Positions 44,811 to 53,076 of a DNA stretch of 64,000 nt are shown here, piece by piece; positions within the stretch are counted from its first letter, which is position 1; every line of letters begins with the position of its first letter. The notes under the pieces were generated by a model. It was not told the origin of the DNA. It worked only from the letters and a program-made list of their open reading frames with translations, and did no database searches. This DNA is from Stigmatella aurantiaca. Its GTDB lineage: Bacteria > Myxococcota > Myxococcia > Myxococcales > Myxococcaceae. Location: NCBI RefSeq assembly GCF_900109545.1, contig NZ_FOAP01000021.1, forward strand, positions 95,097 to 159,096. Direction: 5' to 3'. A program made the translations under genes and the position numbers.

Positions 44811-46696
44811 GGGGTCTTCTCCTCGTCACTCGTCAACACGAGCGCGGACTGGCCGGGAATGAGCATCCGTCCTGCTTCCGGGAGGGTGGGGGCGGCACCC
44901 AGACCCCCGTAGCGAACGTGCTCTGAAGACAGCAGGGGCCTCCAGATTTTTCCCACGGGCGGTGCGAGAAGCGGTTCGGGGCAGGGGTCCAAGTCCATCC
45001 CCGTGCCCAGGTTGAGCAGGAGCAGGCGGTCGCCTTCCTGCCCGGTGCCGAAGTAGCGCAGCACCAGCGCTGTCTTGGACAGCACTGCCCCGGCGATGCG
45101 GCGGGGGTCCTGCGCGGACAGCACCGGGTCTTCCCGGCGCAGCCGCAGCAAGTCCCGGTGCAGGTCCAGCGCTTCCCGGTTCCGCTCCCGCTCGGACCAA
45201 TCCAGCTTGGAAGCCCGGAAGGACGCTTCGCCCACCGGCACCTCGTGGCCCTCCTCCAGCGCCTGCTTGGCACTGGGGAACTGGGAGAGGAACTCGTTGC
45301 GCCCCTTGTGGACGAGCTTCTGCAGCTCGGGCTTGTGGTCCACGAAGTAAAGGAAGGGCGTGGAGGCGAAGAACTCCTGGCCCATGAACACCATGGGTGT
45401 CTGTGGGAGCAGCAGGAACAAGGTGGTCAGGGCGCGTGCCCGGGCGGCACCGGCACACAACTGGAGCCGCTGTCCGCGCAGGGTGTTGGCGAGCTGATCA
45501 TGGTTCTGCAGGTAGAAGACGATGTGCTCAGGCGGGGTGTGCAGCAGGGGCGAGCCGCGGCACTTCTTCTGCCAGCGGTAGTACTGCCCCTGGTACAGGG
45601 AGTTGCGCAGGGCACAGGAGAGCAGCTCCTGGGCGGTGCCCTGGTAGTCCATGAGGTACGCCTCGGAGCGCCCCTGGGCCGCCACGCGCGCGGTGTGGTG
45701 GAAATCATCTACCCACAGACCGTCCGCGCCGTTCCCACCCTGGGCCGCGGGCGTCACCATCTTCACATCCTGCGGCTCGTTCTCGGCGATGAGCAGCAGG
45801 CCCCGGGAGCCCACCGCCGCGCGCGTGCGCTCCACCAGCTCGGTGACGATGTGCCGGGGGGAGGCGTCGTACAGGCTCTGCGTGGCATCCACCCGCAGGC
45901 CGTCGAAGTGGTACTCGGACACCCACATGCAGGCGTTCTGGATGAAGAACTCGCGCGAGGGCCCCGCCGCCTCGCCGTCATCGAAGTTGGTCGGGTCTCC
46001 CCACTCGTTCGGGTACTTCGGGTTGAAGTAGCCCTGGGAGAACTGGCTCAGGAAGTTCCCGTCCGGACCGAGGTGGTTGTAGACGACGTCCAGGATGATG
46101 CCGAGCCCCAGCCGGTGGGCTTCGTCCACCAGCCGCCGGAGGTCATCCGGTTCCCCGTACACGGCGCAGGGAGCAAACAGCGTCACCCCGTCGTAGCCCC
46201 AGTTGAAGCGGCCGGGGAAGGTGTGCAGGGGCATCAGCTCCACCACCGTGATGCCCAGGTCCTTCAGGAGTGGCAGCTTGGCCGCCGCGGCCGCGTAGGT
46301 GCCCTCCGGGGTGAAGGTGCCGACGTGCAGCTCATAGAAGACCTGGCCCTTCATGGAGGCCAGGCCGCGCCACGCGGTGTCCTTCCAACCGTACTTCTGG
46401 GGCGCCACGACGCGGGACGGCCCGTGGGGGCCTTCGGGCTGGAAGCGCGAGCAGGGATCCGGAAAGGCGTCTCCCCCATCCAGGCGGTACTTGTAGAGCG
46501 CGCCCACGGGCACTGGCAGCGCCGCCTCGAAGTAGCCGCCTGCGGCGCGCTCGAGGGGCAGGTAGCGCAGGCCCCCCAGCTCCATCAGGCAGACATCGAC
46601 GGTGCGGCGCTGCGGCGCCCACACCCGGAATGCCGTACGGCCCTCGTCGACGGGCTGGGCTCCCAGACCCGGTGAGACATGTTTCGTGGGCTTCAC
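44807..46696 (-). CDS. treZ: Malto-oligosyltrehalose trehalohydrolase
   Basis: A 629-residue GH13 enzyme. An N-terminal CBM48-like domain (TAFRVWAPQRRTVDV) is followed by the TIM barrel with conserved regions DVVYNHLGPDGN, GLRVDATQS (nucleophile Asp), IAENEPQD (acid Glu) and YLQNHDQ, typical of TreZ. It releases trehalose from maltooligosyltrehalose. The TreY partner is not next to it, but a debranching enzyme is, suggesting glycogen-to-trehalose conversion, which matters in sporulating myxobacteria. The start is the GTG at 46696 with AAGGGAGGG upstream; the frame is open further. Confidence 0.9.
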   Translation of the reverse strand: MKPTKHVSPGLGAQPVDEGRTAFRVWAPQRRTVDVCLMELGGLRYLPLERAAGGYFEAALPVPVGALYKYRLDGGDAFPDPCSRFQPEGPHGPSRVVAPQKYGWKDTAWRGLASMKGQVFYELHVGTFTPEGTYAAAAAKLPLLKDLGITVVELMPLHTFPGRFNWGYDGVTLFAPCAVYGEPDDLRRLVDEAHRLGLGIILDVVYNHLGPDGNFLSQFSQGYFNPKYPNEWGDPTNFDDGEAAGPSREFFIQNACMWVSEYHFDGLRVDATQSLYDASPRHIVTELVERTRAAVGSRGLLLIAENEPQDVKMVTPAAQGGNGADGLWVDDFHHTARVAAQGRSEAYLMDYQGTAQELLSCALRNSLYQGQYYRWQKKCRGSPLLHTPPEHIVFYLQNHDQLANTLRGQRLQLCAGAARARALTTLFLLLPQTPMVFMGQEFFASTPFLYFVDHKPELQKLVHKGRNEFLSQFPSAKQALEEGHEVPVGEASFRASKLDWSERERNREALDLHRDLLRLRREDPVLSAQDPRRIAGAVLSKTALVLRYFGTGQEGDRLLLLNLGTGMDLDPCPEPLLAPPVGKIWRPLLSSEHVRYGGLGAAPTLPEAGRMLIPGQSALVLTSDEEKTP

Positions 46697-46896
46697 GGCA
46701 CCCTCCCTTGCGGACAACCCGTAAGGAGAGTGGAGGCGCCGGGGACAGGCGGGAAGCACCGGAGGGTTCCACCCCGGGCTCTTGCCTGGCTGCCTGCCCC
46801 AGGACCCAAGGTGGCGCTTCGACCGTTGAGGCGCCGCCTCAGGGAGAAACTCTTACTGGATCCGGCCCGCCCGTTACCGGAACCAGGCCGCGGTAT

Positions 46897-46923
46897 GGCG
46901 CCCCAGTCTTAGAAAGGGGCGCC
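46897..46923 (-). terminator. Hairpin between the small membrane protein gene and treZ
   Basis: GGCGCCCC (46897-46904) and GGGGCGCC (46916-46923) form a perfect 8-bp stem with an 11-base loop, 13 bases past the end of the upstream small gene. There is no T-run. Confidence 0.5.
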
Positions 46924-46936
46924 TGCGACAGGAGGG

Positions 46937-47131
46937 CTAGGCCTCCTTGGCCATGGTTCCTTCCGGCACCGACTCGCGGGCCTGGAGCATCGTGCTGCTG
47001 GCATAGAGGCTCACCCCCACCATGCTCAGGACGGCGGCCTCCGCCAGAGGGCCGATCACCGTGCCCATCAGAGCCATGACTCCTCCGCCTGCCATGAACG
47101 CCGCCACCATCGCCCCCGCCACCTTTCTCAT
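46937..47131 (-). CDS. Small membrane protein, unknown
   Basis: A 64-residue protein whose residues about 4-48 are hydrophobic (VAGAMVAAFMAGGGVMALMG and further), compatible with two membrane helices. A short hydrophilic tail follows. The ATG at 47131 has AGGAG six bases upstream, which decides it over the GTG at 47161. Family unknown. It is divergent from the exo operon. Confidence 0.55.
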   Translation of the reverse strand: MRKVAGAMVAAFMAGGGVMALMGTVIGPLAEAAVLSMVGVSLYASSTMLQARESVPEGTMAKEA

Positions 47132-47514
47132 CGCACGCTCCTGAGCATCCGGGCTCTTCACCCTGGCTTTGTTGCGAGCAGAGTCTCTTCAATCCATGTG
47201 CCAGACCATCGCGCCTTGGGCGGGAACATGTGTTGACCACTGCGTTGACCACCGAGGCGAATCTTTTTCCCAGGTAGGAGGGGGAGCGGCTGCAAACAGG
47301 GAGCAGATCCCACGTTGCCTGTCGGAAATTTTTCCCGCTCCGCAGGGCCATCCCGCAGTGGGCATTTCGTAACCACTGATGATCCAATGGTTTTCTCTCC
47401 CCGGGACCTTGGCACAGCCGGTGCTATTGAAACCGCGCCGAGGCCATCTGGCTCTTGCTTCCGTATGGAGCCTGAGCGGTGGCGTGGACACACGTGACTG
47501 AGGAGAAGAGAACG
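47132..47514 (+). other. Intergenic region upstream of the exo operon
   Basis: Almost 400 bases between the divergent small membrane protein gene and exoA. It contains a tandem repeat of GTTGACCAC at 47232-47240 and 47244-47252 (12-base period), a palindromic AT-rich segment GGAAATTTTTCC around 47328-47340, and the sigma-54-like promoter at 47409-47425. I see no gene in it. Its length and repeats suggest a developmentally controlled regulatory region. Confidence 0.65.
47409..47425 (+). promoter_or_regulatory. Sigma-54-type promoter of the exo operon
   Basis: TTGGCACAGCCGGTGCT matches the -24/-12 consensus YTGGCAC-N5-TTGCW at all seven -24 positions and at four of five -12 positions, with the required 10 bases between GG and GC. 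Transcription would start near 47437, about 78 bases before exoA. In M. xanthus the exo operon is reported to be activated by the enhancer-binding protein Nla6, which agrees with a sigma-54 promoter; that is from memory. Confidence 0.6.
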
Positions 47515-48087
47515 ATGAGCAAGACTCGGGTGAGGCTCTGGGCGGTGGTGGGCGGTCTGCTCCTGGCGGGATGCTCCCACAAGCCTGCGGTGAAGGTGGA
47601 CAACTCGGACCATCCGTACCGCATCGGCCGTGAGGACGTGCTGGACATCGCCGTGTGGCGGGATGGAGACCTGTCTCGCACCTTGCCGGTCCGTCCAGAT
47701 GGTTACATCTCCATGCCCATGACGGGGGATGTCATGGCCGCGGGCAAGACGCCCACCGAGCTGGGCGAGGAGATCAAGGAGCGCCTCAAGCCGTACGTGC
47801 AGGAGCCGCGCGTGACGGTCATCCTCCGCGAGGTGAACAGCAGCCGCGTGTTCGTCACCGGTGAGGTGGCGCACCCGGGCGCGTATCCGCTGCGTGGGCG
47901 CGTCTCGCTCATCCAGGCGATTGCCCTGGCGGGCGGCTTCACGGACTTCGCCAACTCGGACGGCATCGTCGTCATCCGCAACGACGGCCAGGGCGGGCAG
48001 ATCCCGGTGCGCTACAGCGACCTGGTCTCTCCCAAGGACACCCAGGAACTCTTCCTCCGTCCGGGCGACACCATCGTTGTTCCGTAA
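47515..48087 (+). CDS. exoA: Polysaccharide export outer-membrane lipoprotein, Wza-like (ExoA)
   Basis: A 190-residue protein. The lipoprotein signal ends LLLAGC (Cys20). The Poly_export domain (YRIGREDVLDIAVWRDGDLS, in part) is followed by an SLBB domain (VFVTGEVAHPGAYPLRG), ending FLRPGDTIVVP. It is shorter than Wza and lacks the C-terminal barrel helix, so a separate outer-membrane barrel is expected; the next gene encodes one. The start is the ATG at 47515 with AGGAG upstream. This is the first gene of the spore-coat polysaccharide operon. Confidence 0.92.
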   Translation: MSKTRVRLWAVVGGLLLAGCSHKPAVKVDNSDHPYRIGREDVLDIAVWRDGDLSRTLPVRPDGYISMPMTGDVMAAGKTPTELGEEIKERLKPYVQEPRVTVILREVNSSRVFVTGEVAHPGAYPLRGRVSLIQAIALAGGFTDFANSDGIVVIRNDGQGGQIPVRYSDLVSPKDTQELFLRPGDTIVVP

Positions 48088-48147
48088 GCGGTGGGGTGAG
48101 GCGCACACAGACGTAGGCCAAGGGGACGGGCGAGGAGAATCAAGGTG

Positions 48148-49302
48148 ATGGGTGCGATGCGAAAGCTCTTGGTGGCGTGCATGCTGCTCGCCGGGCCCTC
48201 CGCATTCGCGGCGCGGGTCTTCGACTCCTCGCTGCGGCTGACGGCCGAGGGCCGCTATGACGATGACTTCCGGGCGGGAGACCCGGGGGCGGCCACGGGA
48301 ACCGGCGGACAGCTGATGAGCAAGCTGTCCCCGCGCCTGGGGCTGGAGATGAAGGATCCCCTGTCCACGGGGGATGCCTTCTACGCGGCGGACTTGCTGA
48401 TGCGCTACGGCTCGGGCAACACCACGGTGGATCACCGGGCCGGGGTGGACCTGCGCCAGACGCTCACCCGGCGCATGCGCCTGGAGCTCAGCGGCCGGTT
48501 CTTCCGCGTGACGGACCCCACGTCCCTGCCCCGGCAGGGCATGCCCCGCTCGCGGGCGCCCATCCTCTATGGGCAGGCGAAGGTGGCCACCACGGGGCGG
48601 CTGACGCGGCGGCTGGACGTCCGCGCCGGCTATGCCTTCGAAGGGGCCAGTGTGGACGAGCCCGGCCGCGAGCCGGGGTACGTGCACATGCCGTCCATCG
48701 AGATGTGGTACCGCAGCACCCGGCGGCTGTCGCTGGGGCTCGAGTACCGCTACCAGGGTTTCTTGTACGGCAATGACTTCTCGGATGCGCACGGTGCGTT
48801 TGGCGGCCTGCGCTACCGGCTCACCCGGCTCACGGCGCTGACGGTTCGCGGCGGGCCCGTGCTCTTCCGCGGTGAGGATGGGACGAATGGGGTACTGCCC
48901 CGCGTGTCGGTGGAGCTGGCGCGCGAAGGGGAGCTGTTTGACCTGGGCCTGCTGGCGGGACACGACCTGGTGGGCGCCAGCGGTTTCACCAACACGTTGT
49001 GGGCGGATTACGCCTCGCTCGTGGCGGCCCGCCGGTTCACGGAGCGGCTGTCCGTGTACGGCGCGGGGAGCTACTTCCGCAACGGCCGCGCGCCGGGGCA
49101 CGGCGTGTGGAGTCTGGGCAGTTCCACGGAGGTTTCGCAGGGCTATGCAGTGGGAGGCGGCGTCGACTACCGGCTCAGCCGGTACCTGACGCTGCAGGCG
49201 GCCGTGGACCGCATTGCCCAGGTGGGCAATGGCGAAGCGGCGGATGGTGTGGACCTGACGCGCAACGTTGCGGCGGTCCGGTTGTTGATCACGGCTTGGT
49301 AG
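48148..49302 (+). CDS. exoB: Outer-membrane beta-barrel protein (ExoB-like)
   Basis: A 384-residue protein with a clear signal peptide (residues 1-21, cleaved after SAFA) and then alternating beta-strand pattern throughout (RLGLEMKDPL, RRLSLGLEYRYQGFLYGN), ending in an aromatic C-terminal residue (Trp). This is typical of outer-membrane barrels. In M. xanthus ExoB sits between the Wza and Wzc homologues; the gene order is the same here. GAGGAG precedes a GTG at 48145 and the ATG at 48148. Confidence 0.85.
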   Translation: MGAMRKLLVACMLLAGPSAFAARVFDSSLRLTAEGRYDDDFRAGDPGAATGTGGQLMSKLSPRLGLEMKDPLSTGDAFYAADLLMRYGSGNTTVDHRAGVDLRQTLTRRMRLELSGRFFRVTDPTSLPRQGMPRSRAPILYGQAKVATTGRLTRRLDVRAGYAFEGASVDEPGREPGYVHMPSIEMWYRSTRRLSLGLEYRYQGFLYGNDFSDAHGAFGGLRYRLTRLTALTVRGGPVLFRGEDGTNGVLPRVSVELAREGELFDLGLLAGHDLVGASGFTNTLWADYASLVAARRFTERLSVYGAGSYFRNGRAPGHGVWSLGSSTEVSQGYAVGGGVDYRLSRYLTLQAAVDRIAQVGNGEAADGVDLTRNVAAVRLLITAW

Positions 49303-49328
49303 TGCACCTGAGTGAGGAGGAGAGGATC

Positions 49329-50738
49329 ATGGAGCGTGGGATGACGGGGGACCAGGTGCTGGCAGCCCTCTGGCGTCGGAAGGCACTGGTGGGAGCCATC
49401 ACGGCTGCGGTGTTCGCGGTGGGTACGGCCGTGGTGATGACCCGGCCGAGCATGTACGAGGCGTCCTCGGTGGTTCGCGTGGAGCCGCAGCGGCCCGGGG
49501 AGGAGATGGTGCAGCGCACGGTGAGCGAGCTCATCGAGCAGCGGCTGCTCACGGTCCGCCAGGAGCTGATGGCGCGGCCGGTGCTGCAGAAGGCCATCGA
49601 GGAGATGAACCTCTATCCGGAGATCGTCTCCGAGAAGGGCATCGAGAGCGCGGTGGTGCAGATGCGCAAGGACCTGACGGTGCGCGTGGAGGGCGAGAAC
49701 GCCTTCGAAATCACCTTCACGAGCCGGGATCCGCAGGTGGCCGCGCAGGTGGCCAACCGCCTGCCGGCCCTGTTCGCCGAGGAGACGCTGAAGCTGCGCC
49801 AGGCCCAGGCCTCGCGCGCCACCCAGCTCTTCTCGGAGGAGATGGACGCGCTGGCCAAGAGCGTGTCCACCTGGGAGCGCCGCATCGCCCAGTTCAAGGT
49901 GGACCACATGGGTGAGCTGCCCGAGCAGCTTGAGATGAACATGCGCGGCCTGGAGCGCGTGAGCCAGCTCATGCAGACCAAGTCCGAGGAGCTGCGCGCG
50001 GCGGAGGCCCGGCGCTCGGATCTGGCCCGTGCCCGCAACGCCGCCGACAGCGAGGCTGGCCGCCTGGAGGCCGCCGAGAGTGGCCTGTCCCGTGCCCTGG
50101 TGAATGCCAAGACCACGTGGACCGAGGACCACCCCGAGGTGAAGCGCCTCAACAACGAGCTGGAGACCATGACGGTGCGCCGCAAGGACGCCGAGGGCCG
50201 CCTGGTGGCGGACCGCCAGGAGCGGGCCCGCGTGGCCACCCTCATCGAGGCCATCCAGGGAGAGATCAAGGACCTGCAGACCCAGGCCGAGGCCTTCCAG
50301 AAGCGCCTGGACAACACCCCGCGCTGGGCGCACGAGCTGGGAGTGCTCCACCGGGACTACGAGATTGCCCGCACGAAGTACCAGAGCGTGGTCTCCCGCC
50401 GGGTGGAGGCGGAGATCGCCGAGGGGCTGGAGGCCAAGACGGCGCAGAGCCTCTTCAACGTCATCTCCCCCGCGGGTGTGCCCGCGGTGCCTGCCCGGCC
50501 GGACCGCTTCACGGGCATGCTCATCGCGCTGCTGGTGGCCCTGGGCCTGGGCGTGCTGACCGGGGTGGTGCTCGAGATGCGTGACGACAGCATCCGCGAT
50601 GGCCACGAGCTGCGCGAGCGGCTCACCCTGCCGGTGCTGGCGGTGGTCCCGAACATGCAAGGTAAGACCGAGAAGCGGGTGCTGATGCCCACGTCCCAGT
50701 CGCGAAGCGGGATTTCTTCCCCGACGACGCTGAACTGA
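49329..50738 (+). CDS. exoC: Wzc-like chain-length/co-polymerase protein without kinase domain (ExoC)
   Basis: A 469-residue inner-membrane protein. Two membrane helices (residues about 18-38 and 415-437) flank a large periplasmic Wzz domain with long coiled coil (about 170-370). The tyrosine-kinase half is missing, being encoded by the next gene, as in Gram-positive and M. xanthus ExoC/ExoD systems. It is the polysaccharide co-polymerase linking synthesis to the ExoA channel. The ATG at 49329 has GAGGAGAGG upstream. Confidence 0.9.
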   Translation: MERGMTGDQVLAALWRRKALVGAITAAVFAVGTAVVMTRPSMYEASSVVRVEPQRPGEEMVQRTVSELIEQRLLTVRQELMARPVLQKAIEEMNLYPEIVSEKGIESAVVQMRKDLTVRVEGENAFEITFTSRDPQVAAQVANRLPALFAEETLKLRQAQASRATQLFSEEMDALAKSVSTWERRIAQFKVDHMGELPEQLEMNMRGLERVSQLMQTKSEELRAAEARRSDLARARNAADSEAGRLEAAESGLSRALVNAKTTWTEDHPEVKRLNNELETMTVRRKDAEGRLVADRQERARVATLIEAIQGEIKDLQTQAEAFQKRLDNTPRWAHELGVLHRDYEIARTKYQSVVSRRVEAEIAEGLEAKTAQSLFNVISPAGVPAVPARPDRFTGMLIALLVALGLGVLTGVVLEMRDDSIRDGHELRERLTLPVLAVVPNMQGKTEKRVLMPTSQSRSGISSPTTLN

Positions 50739-50768
50739 GGCTGAAAAAAGGACGGAGGAATTAGGGTC

Positions 50769-51509
50769 ATGGATCAGACGATTGAGCGGGCGGGTAACTT
50801 CCTTCCTCGAGTGGATGAGTCGGCGGGTAACCCCAATGCAGTGGATCGCCGGGTGGTGTCGCTGACGGCACCGGCGTCGGCCGCGGCGGAGCAGTACCGC
50901 AGCCTGTACTACCGGCTGGAGCGGCTTCGCGAGGCGAAGCCCATGAGGGTCATCGCGTTGACTTCGGCCATGCCAGGCGAGGGCAAGACGGTGACGGCGG
51001 TGAACCTGGCGCTGGCAGCGGCCCGAGCGAACCCCGAGCGGCGCATCCTCCTCATCGATGCGGACCTGCGCCGCAGCCAGGTGGGCACGGTGCTGGGCAT
51101 CCGCGGCAAGATGGGCCTGGCGGAGCTGCTGGCCGGTGAGTGCGAGGTGCGCGATGTCATCCGGCGCTTCCACGGCACGCGCCTGGCGGTCATCCCCGCG
51201 GGCAGCACGCCGGAGGAGCCCACGCAGGTGCTGGCCAGCACGCGGATGAAGCAGTTCCTGCATGCGGTGCGGGAGAACTTCGAGGAGGTGTACATCGACC
51301 TGCCTCCCACGCTGCCCTTCGCCGATGCGGCCATCCTCGGCCACCAGATGGACGGGGTGCTCATGGTGGTGCGTGCCAACGTCACGCCCATCCGTGCGGT
51401 GAACCAGGCGGTGGAGCAGCTGGGCGGCGCGCCCATCCTGGGCTCGGTGCTCAACGGGGCGGAGGTGAACACCACCCCGTACCTGAAGAACTACATGAAG
51501 TCGAAGTAG
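50769..51509 (+). CDS. exoD: Bacterial tyrosine kinase, Wzc C-domain type (ExoD/BtkA)
   Basis: A 246-residue cytoplasmic BY-kinase. Walker A SAMPGEGKT (66-74), Walker A' LLIDAD (94-99) and Walker B VYIDLPP are present. The C terminus contains only two tyrosines (Tyr238, Tyr242) as autophosphorylation candidates, fewer than in E. coli Wzc. It should act with ExoC in controlling polymer length and export. It begins 30 bases after exoC. Confidence 0.92.
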   Translation: MDQTIERAGNFLPRVDESAGNPNAVDRRVVSLTAPASAAAEQYRSLYYRLERLREAKPMRVIALTSAMPGEGKTVTAVNLALAAARANPERRILLIDADLRRSQVGTVLGIRGKMGLAELLAGECEVRDVIRRFHGTRLAVIPAGSTPEEPTQVLASTRMKQFLHAVRENFEEVYIDLPPTLPFADAAILGHQMDGVLMVVRANVTPIRAVNQAVEQLGGAPILGSVLNGAEVNTTPYLKNYMKSK

Positions 51510-51530
51510 CAGTGGCCGTCAGAGGCCCCA

Positions 51531-51566
51531 CCGCCGCTCCCCGCCCGTTTCCGGGGGGAGCGGCGG
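51531..51566 (+). terminator. GC-rich hairpin between exoD and exoE
   Basis: CCGCCGCTCCCC (51531-51542) pairs with GGGGAGCGGCGG (51555-51566) around a 12-base loop. No T-run follows. It lies in the largest gap of the operon and could attenuate transcription or protect the upstream mRNA. Confidence 0.55.
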
Positions 51567-51576
51567 GCTGGGGCCC

Positions 51577-51620
51577 GGTGCAGTGCGGTGCGGTGCGGTG
51601 CAATTGGGTGCGGTGCGGTT
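51577..51620 (+). repeat. Short tandem GGTGC/GTGCG repeat in the exoD-exoE gap
   Basis: Seven copies of the unit GGTGC or a near variant (GGTGCAGTGCGGTGCGGTGC and on) lie between the hairpin and the exoE start. It is not protein-coding in a convincing way, although the exoE frame is open through it. Repeat-number variation is possible. Confidence 0.6.
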
Positions 51621-51639
51621 GACGGTTGGAGGGGTGCAC

Positions 51640-53010
51640 GTGCTTCGGGTTTTCCACCACTATTTTTCATCCAGGAAGCTGACGTTCTTTCTCGCCGAGA
51701 GCTCGGCGATCGCGCTGGCGTGTGTGCTGGGCGCAGCCGGGTGCGTGTGGATGTTCTCCACCGAAGGCTCGCGGCCCCCGATGCTGGCGCTGCTGCCCAC
51801 GCTGCTGGCGCTGAGCGCGGCCTTCGTCCTGGCCTTCCAGTTCACGCTGTACCTGCTGGACCTGTATGACCTGCGCGTGGCGGCCGAGGACCGTCAGCGC
51901 GGCTACCGCTTCCTGAAGGCCGCGGGGCTCACCGCGGCCGCCGTGGGCGGGGCCATGATGGCGCTGCCGCTGGTGGTGCCGGTGCAGTTCCCGCCCGGGA
52001 CGCTCCTGGGCGGCGCCATGGGCGCCCTGGCCGGCACCCTGCTGGTGCGCGTGTCCATGTACGCCCTGGTGGGCGAGCCCAGCCCGGTGCTGCTCATCGG
52101 CGATGGCGTCAAGGCCCGCGCGGTGATGAAGGCCATCGAGCAGGGCGGCGAGGACAGCTACCGCGTGGTGGCCATGGTGGACCCGCGCCGCGAGGGCGTG
52201 GGCCCCCTGGACGAGCTGGCCGCGCGCCTCAAGGTCGAGTACGTGGTGCAGGCCGTGGACGACATGCGCGGCGCCAACTGGGTGGAGCCGCTCCTGCGGT
52301 GCCGGCTGGCGGGCATGCTCGTGTACGACGCGGGCGGCTTCTGCGAGCGCGTGCTGCGAAGGCTCCCCGTGCAGTTCCTCCGGGCCACCGACTTCGCCTT
52401 CGCCGATGAGATGACGATGTCGCCGGTGGGCCGGGTGCTCAAGCGCGGCTTCGATGTCTTCGTCGCCTCGCTGCTGCTGGCGATGGCCTCGCCCTTCCTG
52501 GTGTTGGTGGCCCTGGCCATCAAGCTCGACTCCAAGGGCCCTCTCTTCTACCGCCAGGAGCGGGTGGGTCTGGGTGGGAAGTCCTACTTCTTGTGGAAGT
52601 TCCGCAGCATGCGCACCGATGCGGAGAAGAACGGCGCGGTGTGGGCGCGCACCAACGACGACCGGGTGACGCGGGTGGGCCGCTTCATCCGCAAGACGCG
52701 CATCGACGAGATTCCGCAGGTGCTCAACGTGCTGACCGGAGACATGAGCTTCGTGGGGCCGCGGCCGGAGCGCCCCGTCTTCGTCGAGCAGCTCAAGACG
52801 CAGATTCCCTTCTACGGGCTGCGCGAGGCGGTCAAGCCGGGCATCACCGGGTGGGCGCAGATCCGCTATCCGTACGGCGCCTCGGTGGAGGACGCGCGCA
52901 ATAAGTTGGAATTCGATCTGTACTACGTGAAGAACGGGTCGCTCTTCTTGGACATCGGCATCATCTTCCACACCATCCGGCACGTACTGCTGGCGCGTGG
53001 AGCACGGTAG
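51640..53010 (+). CDS. exoE: Polyprenyl-phosphate hexose-1-phosphate transferase (ExoE, priming glycosyltransferase)
   Basis: A 456-residue protein. Four to five membrane helices in residues about 10-140 are followed by a nucleotide-binding-like region (VLLIGDGVKARAVM) and a last helix before the bacterial sugar-transferase domain (KRGFDVFVASLLLAM, FYRQERVGLGGK, FRSMRTDA, KTRIDEIPQ, FVGPRPERP). It starts the repeat unit by moving a sugar phosphate to undecaprenyl phosphate. I prefer the GTG at 51640 (GGAGG seven bases upstream). The frame is open upstream through the GGTGC repeat. Confidence 0.9.
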   Translation: MLRVFHHYFSSRKLTFFLAESSAIALACVLGAAGCVWMFSTEGSRPPMLALLPTLLALSAAFVLAFQFTLYLLDLYDLRVAAEDRQRGYRFLKAAGLTAAAVGGAMMALPLVVPVQFPPGTLLGGAMGALAGTLLVRVSMYALVGEPSPVLLIGDGVKARAVMKAIEQGGEDSYRVVAMVDPRREGVGPLDELAARLKVEYVVQAVDDMRGANWVEPLLRCRLAGMLVYDAGGFCERVLRRLPVQFLRATDFAFADEMTMSPVGRVLKRGFDVFVASLLLAMASPFLVLVALAIKLDSKGPLFYRQERVGLGGKSYFLWKFRSMRTDAEKNGAVWARTNDDRVTRVGRFIRKTRIDEIPQVLNVLTGDMSFVGPRPERPVFVEQLKTQIPFYGLREAVKPGITGWAQIRYPYGASVEDARNKLEFDLYYVKNGSLFLDIGIIFHTIRHVLLARGAR

Positions 53011-53076
53011 AGACCGCGGCGGGGGCCGCCGCGGCGGCGAATCTTCAGGGTTTTTTGGGCGGGAAGGGGTCGGGCA

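Noticed and set aside
51577..51620. GGTGC repeats as a CRISPR array
   Set aside because: Units are five bases and contiguous, without spacers. No CRISPR array or cas gene was seen in the window.
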